Assembly (NCBI GenBank): GCA_965243635.1
Contig: OZ251574.1
Coordinates: forward strand, 3,162,001 to 3,226,000
DNA from: Rs1 sp000416275
GTDB lineage: Bacteria > Pseudomonadota > Gammaproteobacteria > Pseudomonadales > Balneatricaceae
Reading direction: 5' to 3'
Length of the DNA stretch: 64,000 bases
Shown: positions 24,949 to 32,968 of the stretch, piece by piece
Numbering within the stretch: the first letter of the stretch is position 1
How the letters are laid out: each line of letters starts with the position of its first letter
Notes under the pieces: model-generated
Databases searched by the model: none
What the model saw: only the letters and a program-made list of their open reading frames with translations
Told to the model about the DNA's origin: nothing
Position numbers and translations under genes: made by a program

Positions 24949-26037
24949 CTAATTAAGCTTTAGAGTAGAAGTTAAGCCTAGTTTTGTGGCGATTTCACCG
25001 GCAAAAGACACCCCTAATCTATCGATTACTTTTTCAAGTGGTGATAGTTTAGGTGAATAACTTTGCAATTTTTCAATGCCAATTATTTCACGGGCTACGT
25101 AACTAGTACTGCCTAAACCATCGACCAAGCCCTTTGCTAAAGCTTGTTCACCCGTCCAAATCAGACCGCTAAACAACTCTGGGGATTCAACCAACCTATC
25201 TCCCCGGCCCTTTCTTACCTGTTCAATAAATTGTTGATGGGTAGTCGCTAAAACTGACTGCCAAAAAACTCTATCGGTTTCTTTTAACGGGCTAAAGGGA
25301 TCGAGGAAGGTTTTATTTTCACCCGCGGAGAGTGCGCGTCGTTCCACGCCGAGCTTTTCCATTAAACCGACAAAACCAAAGCCCGAGGAAATAACTCCAA
25401 TAGAGCCTACTAAACTCGCTTTATCCGCATAAATATAGTCGGCTGCGGATGCAATGTAATAAGCGCCACTGGCGCCTATATCAGAGATCACCGCATACAA
25501 TTTTTTATCCGGATAAATGGCCCGTAAACGTTTAATTTCATCGTAGACATAACCGGACTGCACCGGACTGCCACCGGGGCTGTTGATCCGCATGATCACC
25601 GCTTTAGTAGACTCATCTTTAAAGGCGCGCCGCAATCCGCCGACTAAGATATCGGCACTTGCCTCGCTGTCGGCAGAGATGGGACCGACCAATTCAATGA
25701 TCGCAGTATGTGGCTCACCACTGCCAGATGCAGTGCCGTCGCTGTATTGGGTATATAGATAAAACCCCAACAGGCCGAAGAGGTACAGAAAAGTTAACGA
25801 TTTAAAGAAAATGCCCCAGCGGCGCGCTTTCTTTTGTTCACTAAACAAGCCATTCACCAAATTTTCTATCAGCCGCCACTCGCGCCCAGTGCTGGCGGCG
25901 ATGCCCGATGCTGTACTCGATAAATGCTCTACGGAGTGACTAGTGCCAGAGTTGCTACGATCAGCATTTAGCTGTTCCGCGGTTTCTTGTCCGGTACTCT
26001 TTTGTCTATCATCCCAAGGGTTATCACTCACTCTCAC
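24949..26037 (-). CDS. sppA: S49 family signal-peptide peptidase
   Basis: 362 aa inner-membrane serine protease with one membrane helix (about residues 78-98, FKSLTFLYLFGLLGFYLYTQY) and a periplasmic S49 domain. The Ser-Lys dyad is visible: Ser in SDIGASGAYYIASAAD, Lys in RRALSAGENKTFLDPFSP. RINSPGGSPVQSG is the conserved strand/loop, and SLVGSIGVI follows. Family members degrade cleaved signal peptides. The short single-domain form fits the gammaproteobacterial SppA found next to a HAD phosphatase. It overlaps the HAD gene by 14 bp, so it is the second gene of a coupled pair. Confidence 0.9.
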   Translation of the reverse strand: MRVSDNPWDDRQKSTGQETAEQLNADRSNSGTSHSVEHLSSTASGIAASTGREWRLIENLVNGLFSEQKKARRWGIFFKSLTFLYLFGLLGFYLYTQYSDGTASGSGEPHTAIIELVGPISADSEASADILVGGLRRAFKDESTKAVIMRINSPGGSPVQSGYVYDEIKRLRAIYPDKKLYAVISDIGASGAYYIASAADYIYADKASLVGSIGVISSGFGFVGLMEKLGVERRALSAGENKTFLDPFSPLKETDRVFWQSVLATTHQQFIEQVRKGRGDRLVESPELFSGLIWTGEQALAKGLVDGLGSTSYVAREIIGIEKLQSYSPKLSPLEKVIDRLGVSFAGEIATKLGLTSTLKLN

Positions 26038-26689
26038 TCTCCATTTGACTATCTAGCCAAGATTCAATTTGCTTAAACTCATCTACCACCGCAACCGGAT
26101 TGAACGATTTAAGCAGCTCAACACTGTGCATACCATAACTGACCGCGATACTGGCCATCTCAATATTTTGTGCCATTTCAAGATCATAACTGGTATCGCC
26201 AATCATAATCGCCTGTGCAACGTTAACCTTAGTCTGCTGCAAAATTTCAGCCAACATTAGAGGGTCTGGTTTGGATTTTGTTTCATCGGCCCCTCGATAT
26301 AGACTAAATAATGCAGATAATTTTGTCTGTTCAAGCACTCTCTTGACACCTTGCCTACTTTTACCGGTCGCCACCGCGAGAAGATAACCTTTGGCCTGCA
26401 AACTAGTCAGGGTTTCTCTGACCTCTTGATACAGGGGGGTGGCAGTATTATCCAGGCTGCGATACTGCTCTGAGTAGCTGTCAGTTAAGCGCTGGCTGTC
26501 TTCAGCTGATATGCCGGGGATTAGTATCTTATTGGCCTCAGCTAGCGATAAACCAATGATATTTTCAATTGCTGAACTGCTCGGGACTGACAACTCCAAG
26601 CCTTTGGCTGCCGTCTGCATACTAGATACAATTCGCGCCGACGAATCCATAATGGTTCCATCCCAGTCAAAAATTAATAATTTAAACAC
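26024..26689 (-). CDS. HAD-IA family phosphatase (phosphoglycolate phosphatase-like)
   Basis: 221 aa. The four HAD motifs are present: DWDGTIMDS (nucleophile Asp and acid/base Asp), VATGKSRQGV, the Lys in DETKSKPDPLML, and MIGDTSYDLEMAQ. The cap is the four-helix type. In related genomes this gene follows rluC and precedes sppA; no rluC is present here, as the upstream side is occupied by repeats and mobile elements. Substrate unknown. It overlaps sppA at its 3' end. Confidence 0.9.
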   Translation of the reverse strand: MFKLLIFDWDGTIMDSSARIVSSMQTAAKGLELSVPSSSAIENIIGLSLAEANKILIPGISAEDSQRLTDSYSEQYRSLDNTATPLYQEVRETLTSLQAKGYLLAVATGKSRQGVKRVLEQTKLSALFSLYRGADETKSKPDPLMLAEILQQTKVNVAQAIMIGDTSYDLEMAQNIEMASIAVSYGMHSVELLKSFNPVAVVDEFKQIESWLDSQMESESE

Positions 26690-26863
26690 TTTTAGATTCC
26701 CACTCAGTGATTAGATGAGGTTTAATAAAATGGCATTATTATGAACAAGTGGCCGGGAAAAGGTTACTCAAACCGTCCCTTAAAGTGCGATTTTTGTCGA
26801 TTTTGCTCCGCCGTCCATCTGATACACGACGGTCGATGTTAAATCAACAGAGCTGATCATATA

Positions 26864-27066
26864 GAGACCTCTGCATAACGTTGCGAGCGAAGCTAAGGCA
26901 AAGCAATAACCGGCTAGATAGCGGAGTTAGTATGCCCCTCACTTTGGGTACAGCGTGCCCTTCTTTATGGGTATCACTGGTGTAAATGAGCATATTGAGC
27001 TGATTTTTAACGCCGTATTACCGAGCGCAATTATCATACCCTCTGGGTAAGTTATACCGAGGTCTC
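26864..27066. repeat. Family-1 MITE, long form
   Basis: 203 bp, left end GAGACCTCTGCATAAC, right end GTTATACCGAGGTCTC. The flanks ATATA/ATATT agree at 4 of 5. It contains the additional central block (GTATGCCCCTCACTTTGGG onwards) that the 157-bp copies lack. It lies upstream of the HAD-sppA pair. Confidence 0.82.
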
Positions 27067-27067
27067 A

Positions 27068-27145
27068 TATTAAGAGAACTCAGCTATACGTGATGAGCTA
27101 AGGCAAGGAAAAAATAGCGAGATAGAGGAATCGGCGTCCCCCTAT
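27068..27145. repeat. Degenerate half copy of family 1
   Basis: Directly after the previous copy, AAGGCAAGGAAAAAATAGCGAGATAG resembles the right-hand interior of the family (AAGGCAAGG...CCGGCGAGATAGCGG). The ends are no longer recognisable. Confidence 0.4.
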
Positions 27146-27344
27146 TTATCGGTGTTATAGTTTTACCTCAATCCGTGACTTCAAAGTGAATACTGAGTGT
27201 AAGATATTGGCTCTACAGTGGGATTGAAAAATCTTAGCTACACCGTAGGTTCAGCGGGTATTTTCCTAACCGCCGTAGAATAAATAGCTTGCGCTATGCG
27301 GTGCAGTGCAGTCACTTATGCGGACTCCCCCTTGTCAACAGTAA

Positions 27345-27520
27345 AAATGTATTTCGAAGAATTTAATGCTTACTTATGTACGAGCTCTAATTGAGTAGCG
27401 AACCCAGGCTCTTTGATATTTACGCGAACGGACGATCAATTCTGAATGTCGAGTTCTAAATTTGTCGTGCTTTATACTCTTAGTGACTTACTGATTTTAT
27501 CCGCTGATTTTCATCTTCGA
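27345..27520 (-). ncRNA. Candidate bridge/seek RNA of the IS110-family element
   Basis: Located in the 3' non-coding region, same strand as the transposase. At 27496-27482 (minus strand) AATCAGTAAGTCACT contains AATCAGT, identical to the left target flank plus core (in GAATCAGT). It then has AGTCACT, the exact complement of the right flank AGTGACT. Further on, at 27378-27361, CATAAG matches the element's right end plus core (GCATA-AG), and CATTA matches the complement of its left end (ATAATGG). The order target loop then donor loop is that described for IS621-type bridge RNAs. The RNA ends and folding were not computed. Confidence 0.5.
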
Positions 27521-27561
27521 TTTAGCATTTTTATTGTTTAACCCTTTGTTGCGTTACTCTA

Positions 27562-28599
27562 TTAACCAGCAATAAGTTCCGCTTTGTATTCCGTATCTTT
27601 CGTTAGCATGGCGAACGCTGTTCGTATCGTTTTATTTGCCAGTGCAACAGCAGCGCAGCGTTGGCCTCTTCTTTTTACTAACTCTTGGACCCATGCTTCT
27701 TTTTTAGTAACAGCAGGCCTCTTTACCATTTGCCGTACCGCCGACATCGCTCCTAGAATCAACTGACTTCGCAGCTTACTGTTCTTAGATGATTTTCCGA
27801 TCGAACCGAGTTTAACCTTTCCTCCTGATGAATGCTTAATAGGCGTGACACCTATGCATGCAGAGGCATCTTTACCTTTTTTGAAAACGCCCAAATCACA
27901 ACACCCTAAAGCAACATACAGATTGATAGCATTGATAACCCCTACACCTTCGAGTTTGAGTAGCCTTTTACATTCTGCATGTTGCTCAATCGAGTTAAGC
28001 AAACAGCGGTTGTAAGCATCGAGAGACTGTTTAATCACCAAACATTGTTGCCAAGCGACATTAAGGGCTTCTCTGAACTCATGAGTAAGGTTGTTTTCAG
28101 CATCTTCTAATGTACTTTTTATTAAAGCTCCTAGGCCACGAGTTTTGTAAGAAGCTTTAATATTAAACTCTGCCAATAGCGCTGAGATTTGGTTCAGTAA
28201 AGCGGTGTGTTGTTTATCAGCAAGATCTCTGAAACGGTTAATGGACTGCAGTTGTTGCTGTTCCATTGACTTTCCAGAGATATATTTAACATCCGGTAAG
28301 AAAGTGGTTTGGACAATAGCCAATGCATCATTCGCATCCGTTTTTTGATTTTGTCTGACGAGAGAGACAAGCTTAGCACTTACAAGGCGTGCATCATGGC
28401 CCGCCTTGCGAGCTGCTTGCAGCCAATAGTTAGACATACCGCAAGCTTCAAAAACAATAAAAGTGGGTTTAAAGCACACTAGCCAGAGAGAGAACTCAGC
28501 CGTTGTCATTTCTGTATTAGATATGACCTTGTGGTTGCTGTAGATACAAACTTGAATTACATCTTTTGCTAAATCAACGCCAACTCTAGTATTATGCAT
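27562..28599 (-). CDS. IS110-family transposase (DEDD recombinase)
   Basis: 345 aa, uninterrupted. The N-terminal RuvC-like DEDD domain begins RVGVDLAKDVIQVCIY with the first Asp, then FEACGMSNYWLQAARKAGHDARLVSAKLV (Glu) and QKTDANDALAIVQ (Asp pair). The C-terminal Transposase_20 domain contains KLEGVGVINAINLYVALG, ASACIGVTPIKHSSGGKVKLGSIGKSS and the serine-bearing region used for strand exchange. These enzymes work with an RNA guide and a circular intermediate. ATG at 28599. The protein appears functional. Confidence 0.95.
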   Translation of the reverse strand: MHNTRVGVDLAKDVIQVCIYSNHKVISNTEMTTAEFSLWLVCFKPTFIVFEACGMSNYWLQAARKAGHDARLVSAKLVSLVRQNQKTDANDALAIVQTTFLPDVKYISGKSMEQQQLQSINRFRDLADKQHTALLNQISALLAEFNIKASYKTRGLGALIKSTLEDAENNLTHEFREALNVAWQQCLVIKQSLDAYNRCLLNSIEQHAECKRLLKLEGVGVINAINLYVALGCCDLGVFKKGKDASACIGVTPIKHSSGGKVKLGSIGKSSKNSKLRSQLILGAMSAVRQMVKRPAVTKKEAWVQELVKRRGQRCAAVALANKTIRTAFAMLTKDTEYKAELIAG

Positions 28600-28699
28600 T
28601 TTCGGACTCCCAATATTTTTGTGTCGTAACTTGAATATTACTCCACATGTTCGGTGTGGGGGAGTCCCATTATCTGATTCAGGTTATAGCTAAGCTATT

Positions 28700-29330
28700 T
28701 ATTAAGAATCTAAAACCACGTCCTGAGGACGTGGTTATCGTCGAAAGACTCCGCCTGTAGACACTACTCATGCTATTAACTCAATTGGTTATCCCCATAA
28801 CTGATTAAGGAAAATACCATGAGTAGATTTAAAAAATTATCGCACGTTTTATGGCATTGTGAATACCACATAATTTGGGTGCCAAAATATAGGTATAGAG
28901 TTTTAACGGGAGCCGTTAAACAAGAAGTATATGATTGCATTCAGGTTTATAGTAGCCGGTTAAAGTGTGAAATTACTGAAATAAATATTCAGCCTGATCA
29001 TGTTCATTTGTTAATAAAAGTGCCTCCTAAACAGTCAATATTAAGCTTGATGGGAGCTTTAAAAGGTAGGACTGCAATTAGAGTGTTTAAGCAGTTTCCG
29101 TACTTGAAAAAGCGACCGTATTGGGGAAATCACTTTTGGACTAGAAGGGTATTGTGTAGATACAGTAGGCTTAAATGCTGAGATGATTAGAAAATATGTG
29201 AAGCATTAAGAGAAGCTTGAAAAGCGTCAAGAGCAATTAGATTTTTAATAGAATTACGGGATAACCAGCTTGCCTTCTAGGAGGGGGGGGGTAAAGGCAA
29301 AACCACCTTCTAAGAAGGTGGTTTATTTAC
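28700..29330 (+). mobile_element. IS200/IS605-type element, decayed
   Basis: Two end hairpins bracket the transposase remnant: AACCACGTCC/GGACGTGGTT at 28714-28736, and AACCACCTTC/GAAGGTGGTT at 29301-29323. Such sub-terminal hairpins instead of inverted ends are the mark of IS200-type single-strand transposons. Exact ends are not determined. It lies directly beside the IS110/MITE nest. Confidence 0.78.
28819..29249 (+). pseudogene. tnpA: IS200-type TnpA (Y1 transposase), frameshifted
   Basis: The first 108 codons read as a normal Y1 transposase: HCEYHIIWVPKYRYRVL, then the HUH motif in IQPDHVHLLIKVPPK and LKGRTAIRVF. After HFWTRR an extra base shifts the frame. The expected continuation GYCVDTVGLNAEMIRKYVK is present one frame over, followed by an in-frame TAA where the family has a Gln/Glu codon, then EKLEKRQEQLDF. 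In other families the tail holds the catalytic Tyr helix, so the product is most likely inactive. Confidence 0.88.
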
Positions 29331-29383
29331 TTTATAATATATTAATATTGATCAGTATAACTCCACATTCCGACTATCTAGCG

Positions 29384-29409
29384 TAAAAATAAGCCTCCTT
29401 TAAGGAGGC
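29384..29409 (-). terminator. Rho-independent terminator of the MCP gene
   Basis: On the minus strand GCCTCC and GGAGGC (with flanking TT/AA pairs) form a tight stem, followed by TTATTTTTA, 7 bp after the stop codon. Confidence 0.85.
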
Positions 29410-29415
29410 GCTTAG

Positions 29416-31053
29416 CTACACTTTAAAATGCGCCAATTGATTACGTAAATTAGTCACCATCACTGCTATTTCACTGCAATTATTTCTGGTCATACTAGCA
29501 TTTGAACTGGCATCTACTACTTGATCATTAATTCTGGCAATGTTCTCATTCAATGATTCTGTCACTAAAGTTTGCTCATTAGAGGCGCTGGCAACTAAAT
29601 TATTAATTTGATTTATCTGCGCAGCTTCTTGCGCAATACTCTGCAAAGATGCTCCGGTATTTTCGATCTGACTCACCGCTTGCTTGGTTTGGCTATCGCT
29701 ATTACTGATTACCGTAACCGCCTCTTTTGAAATATTCTGCAAAGCGTTAATGATGGTTTGCACTTCAGTCGTTGCTTTTTGGGTTCTTCCTGCTAAGGTC
29801 CTCACTTCATCGGCAACCACCGCAAATCCACGCCCCTGCGAGCCCGCTCTAGCAGCTTCAATAGCAGCATTAAGTGCTAACAGATTGGTCTGCCCCGCAA
29901 TGCTGTTAATCACTTCAATAAAAGAGCCGATGCTAACACTGTTTTCCTGTAAAGAATTGATCACCCTATTTGCATGCTCCATCTCTTTAGATAATTGGGA
30001 GATGGTTTGTTGCGTCATGTCAATGACACTTAAGCCCTCTTGGGCGGCCTGATCTGAAGCACTTGAACTTTGCGAAGCCTGCTCTGCATTTAACGCGATT
30101 TCTTGAGCAGAAGCAGCCATTTCAGTGATAGCTGTCGCGACTTGATCAACTTCCCCCTGCTGCTGCGACATTGTATTGGTGGTACTTTCGGCGAAAACAG
30201 TCAGCTGTTGCTGGCTTTGATCTAAGTTTTCAGCAATCACCACGATATCTGTAATTAGCCGCTGTAGCTTATCGACAAACTTATCAAATGATTGCGCAAT
30301 TTCACCAATCTCATCTTTGGCCTGATCTTCTAATCTGGCTGTCAAATCGCCATCACCTTCAGCAATGTTCTGAATCCTGAGCAACATCGACTTAAGACGT
30401 CTGGTGATCAGCTGCGGAAAAAAGATGATTAACAACAGACACAAGGTAATACCAGACACCAGCAAGGTAGTAGCAACCGTTCTGTTAGTCGCTATATCGG
30501 CGGTGGCTGCCTCTACAGCCTTGTCTGACATTGCCATGGTTTCATTGAGTAGCACATCGATCAGGTCCCGAAGTTCTTGGAAGATAATTTCGTTTTCACT
30601 GGTGCTAATACTGGTCAGCGTATCTTGTGATAATGATGATTCCGTGGAACCAGACTTCTTCCACTGCTCAATCAGACTGATAAATTTAGCGATAGCTACA
30701 TCGTGATTGGGCGCCAGACCGGCCTGACTCAACTGCTGGTATTGTGGGACACGCTTCAGTGCCTGGCCTAAATTTTTATTGAAATCTTTTAGGTACTCTT
30801 CATGGACAGCAACATTGATACCATTGTTTAAGATCACCGTTCTCTCGGAGAGCATCACTTGATGTAAATCGGTATCAGCTTTTAACAGGATTTGGGTAAT
30901 AGGTAAGTATTGTAAATTGATATTATCGTTTTTTTTACCGATAGATGAGAGCATATAAAGTGAAGACAACCCCATCACTAAAAATAATATTGCAATTAGA
31001 GTAATGGGAATTAATAGTTTATTTCTAAACGAAAGATTATTAAATACAGACAA
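29416..31053 (-). CDS. Methyl-accepting chemotaxis protein
   Basis: 545 aa transducer. First membrane helix at about 14-34 (LIPITLIAILFLVMGLSSLYML), then a four-helix-bundle-type periplasmic sensor of about 150 residues. The second membrane helix is at about 193-213 (TTLLVSGITLCLLLIIFFPQL), followed by HAMP and a long cytoplasmic signalling coiled coil. The hairpin tip for CheA/CheW is INSIAGQTNLLALNAAIEAARAGSQGRGFAVVADEVRTLAGRT. The ligand is not deducible. Single gene with its own terminator; no che genes nearby. It has no C-terminal NWETF-type CheR-binding pentapeptide. Confidence 0.93.
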   Translation of the reverse strand: MSVFNNLSFRNKLLIPITLIAILFLVMGLSSLYMLSSIGKKNDNINLQYLPITQILLKADTDLHQVMLSERTVILNNGINVAVHEEYLKDFNKNLGQALKRVPQYQQLSQAGLAPNHDVAIAKFISLIEQWKKSGSTESSLSQDTLTSISTSENEIIFQELRDLIDVLLNETMAMSDKAVEAATADIATNRTVATTLLVSGITLCLLLIIFFPQLITRRLKSMLLRIQNIAEGDGDLTARLEDQAKDEIGEIAQSFDKFVDKLQRLITDIVVIAENLDQSQQQLTVFAESTTNTMSQQQGEVDQVATAITEMAASAQEIALNAEQASQSSSASDQAAQEGLSVIDMTQQTISQLSKEMEHANRVINSLQENSVSIGSFIEVINSIAGQTNLLALNAAIEAARAGSQGRGFAVVADEVRTLAGRTQKATTEVQTIINALQNISKEAVTVISNSDSQTKQAVSQIENTGASLQSIAQEAAQINQINNLVASASNEQTLVTESLNENIARINDQVVDASSNASMTRNNCSEIAVMVTNLRNQLAHFKV

Positions 31054-31205
31054 AATAATATCCTTTTTGTGTAAGTTTTAGACAACAAATTATAACTTAA
31101 ATAACAGCAGTAAACCATACATCAAAAGGACTAGATTAATACCTGAACCCGAGAGACCAAAGCGGCTAAAAGTCGTAATCTATGGATTTTATTGCGAAAT
31201 TCAAA

Positions 31206-31239
31206 AACACCAACTGCACCTCTAAGTACAGTTGATGTT
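31206..31239 (-). terminator. Bidirectional hairpin downstream of the MscS gene
   Basis: AACACCAACTG and CAGTTGATGTT pair across a loop, with T-runs on both sides as read on either strand (TTTTTG on the minus, TTTTTT on the plus). Suitable as terminator for the mscS-type gene and the small frame after it. Confidence 0.6.
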
Positions 31240-31271
31240 TTTTAAACAATATATAGGATAAATAACTTAGA

Positions 31272-31358
31272 CTAAGCGTCACCTGGACGACGCTCTTCAA
31301 GGAACGACTGGCTTTCGGGGAATGGCTTTTCGCCAGCGTATTGAAGTGACAAGATCAC
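31272..31358 (-). CDS. Possible 28-aa protein coupled to the MscS gene
   Basis: The MscS stop codon reads GTGA, and the GTG opens a frame that encodes MILSLQYAGEKPFPESQSF followed by LEERRPGDA, ending TAG before the shared terminator. The 4-bp stop/start overlap is the classic arrangement of coupled genes, and the peptide is polar and unlike random translation. There is no homology evidence available here, so it may still be chance. Confidence 0.3.
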   Translation of the reverse strand: MILSLQYAGEKPFPESQSFLEERRPGDA

Positions 31359-32464
31359 TTCCCAAACTCCTCTCTTAGTTCTTGCTTGAGATGAATAGTT
31401 GAAGTCGGAAATGCACATTCAGCCTGGTGAGAAGCAATTATTTCAATGATCTTTAACATAATGTCTTGCTTGATTTCATGGTATAAAACCCAGTCAGTGG
31501 TTTTTGTGAATGCATAGACAAAAAAGTCCAGTGAAGAGGGAGCAAATTCATTAAAATTGACAATTAAAGTTTGCTGATTATCGATCGCATCATGCTGCCT
31601 AAACATCTCCTTTACATCATCAATTATCAGCCTCATTTTACCCGCATCATCGTAGCGGACACCGATCGTTTCAAAAATTCGACGATTGGTCATCCGCGAT
31701 GGATTCTCTATAGATATGGTCGAAAAAACAGAGTTGGGCACATAGAGCGGACGCTTGTCAAAAGTGCGAATAACCGTTTGCCTCCAATCTATTCTTTCAA
31801 CCACCCCCTCTATATTTTGATCGGGGGAACGAATCCAATCACCGACCGAGAACGGCCGGTCTAAATAGATTTTCATGCCTCCAAACAATGATGAAAGCAT
31901 ATCTTTAGCCGCGAAACCGACAGTCATAGCACCGATGCCACCAAAGGCTAATACTCCCGATATACTAAAGCCAAGAGTCTCCAACAAAACTAGCCCAGTG
32001 GTTATATAGATAGATAACCGAACTAACTTAGAAACCGCATCCATGGTCGTCATATCATAAGCTGGATCTTTTTTCTTTTTTCGCAGCAGAAGATTATTTT
32101 CCGCATGACGAGTAAATGAGGCTAAAAAGAGGGTGATCGCAGCGATAACCACCACTTTACGAGAAACTTCAATTTTTGTATGCAGATCAATCTGCAACTG
32201 ATTGCCAAGCACACCAAAAGCTAAAGAAATCCCAAATACCCAAACCAAAATGGTAATCGGTTTGATCAATGAATGCAGCAGTGCATCATCCCACAAACTA
32301 TTGGTTTTAGCAGAGACTAGTACTAATTTTCTAAGTAATCTTTTCTGCATAAAATCGACGATGGCAGTGCCGAGAACATAAGCGAATATTTGAAAAAACC
32401 AATGAACCTTGTTCTGCTGCAGATAACTGAAAATTTCATTTAAATGAAAGGGTTCGAAATCCAT
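31355..32464 (-). CDS. MscS-family mechanosensitive channel
   Basis: About 369 aa from the ATG at 32464 (MDFEPFHLNEIFSYL, AGGA 12 bases upstream). The earlier ATG at 32539 has no ribosome site. Several N-terminal membrane helices are followed by the pore-lining segment LAFGGIGAMTVGFAAKDMLSSLFGGMKIYLDRPFSVGDWI. The MscS beta domain then follows (EGVVERIDWRQTVIRTFDKRPLYVPNSVFS), and the cytosolic vestibule. The domain order and length are nearer to the YbdG/YnaI types than to small MscS. It releases solutes on hypo-osmotic shock. Confidence 0.88.
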   Translation of the reverse strand: MDFEPFHLNEIFSYLQQNKVHWFFQIFAYVLGTAIVDFMQKRLLRKLVLVSAKTNSLWDDALLHSLIKPITILVWVFGISLAFGVLGNQLQIDLHTKIEVSRKVVVIAAITLFLASFTRHAENNLLLRKKKKDPAYDMTTMDAVSKLVRLSIYITTGLVLLETLGFSISGVLAFGGIGAMTVGFAAKDMLSSLFGGMKIYLDRPFSVGDWIRSPDQNIEGVVERIDWRQTVIRTFDKRPLYVPNSVFSTISIENPSRMTNRRIFETIGVRYDDAGKMRLIIDDVKEMFRQHDAIDNQQTLIVNFNEFAPSSLDFFVYAFTKTTDWVLYHEIKQDIMLKIIEIIASHQAECAFPTSTIHLKQELREEFGK

Positions 32465-32616
32465 ATTTTTTGTAGTCCTGTTTGGAGGGATATTTATAAA
32501 TTTTCCGAAATTATGGGATTGTACAGTAAATTCTGGCATCTAGATGACAGTCTTTACTGACAGCCATCAATCATTACCGATTGCAAACCTCAGATTTTTA
32601 TCAACTTGAACACTAT

Positions 32617-32773
32617 GAGACCTCTGCATAACGTTGCGAGCGAAGGCAAGACAAGGAAAAAACCGGCGAGATAGCGGAGCTTACTGGTGTATATGAGCAT
32701 ATTGAGCCGGTTTTTAACGCCGTATTACTGAGCATAGTTATCATACCCTCTGGGTATGTTATGCAGAGGTCTC
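32617..32773. repeat. Family-1 MITE, cleanest copy with perfect ends
   Basis: 157 bp. GAGACCTCTGCATAAC and GTTATGCAGAGGTCTC are perfect 16-bp inverted ends. The element is flanked by ACTAT on both sides, an exact 5-bp target duplication. This looks like the most recent insertion in the window. Confidence 0.9.
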
Positions 32774-32968
32774 ACTATTTGATTTACTTACTCGAAATAA
32801 TCCAACACCAACATTCTAACCTGAATCATCCTCACATTTTTCTGTAATAGACCAAGAACTATCCCACTGTCCAGACCAGCAGCCCGAAGAGTGGATAGCA
32901 AACCAGCCCTCCTTAAACTAGTTTGATCAGCACATAGATCACCAATATTCTACAATTTAAAAAATTGG

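Larger units (their letters stand above)
27317..28673 (-). mobile_element. IS110-family (IS1111-type) insertion sequence inside a MITE end
   Basis: 1357 bp, bounded by the dinucleotide CT on both sides (27315-27316 and 28674-28675). It has sub-terminal inverted repeats GGACTCCCCC/GGGGGAGTCC lying a few bases inside the ends, as in the IS1111 group. The transposase is intact on the minus strand, with only 74 bp of non-coding sequence upstream of it but 245 bp downstream. In IS1111-type elements that downstream side encodes the guide RNA. Confidence 0.88.
27166..28683. repeat. Family-2 MITE interrupted by the IS110-family element
   Basis: The left part runs 27166-27316 (CCTCAATCCGTGACTTC...GCAGTGCAGTCACT) and the remaining ten bases CTGATTCAGG are at 28674-28683, on the far side of the insertion sequence. 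Removing the insertion and one CT restores the normal family-2 end GTCACTGATTCAGG. The flanks TTTTA and TTATA agree at 4 of 5. Confidence 0.85.

Noticed and set aside
31743..31864. Plus-strand frames within the MscS gene
   Set aside because: Antisense shadows of the conserved channel domain.
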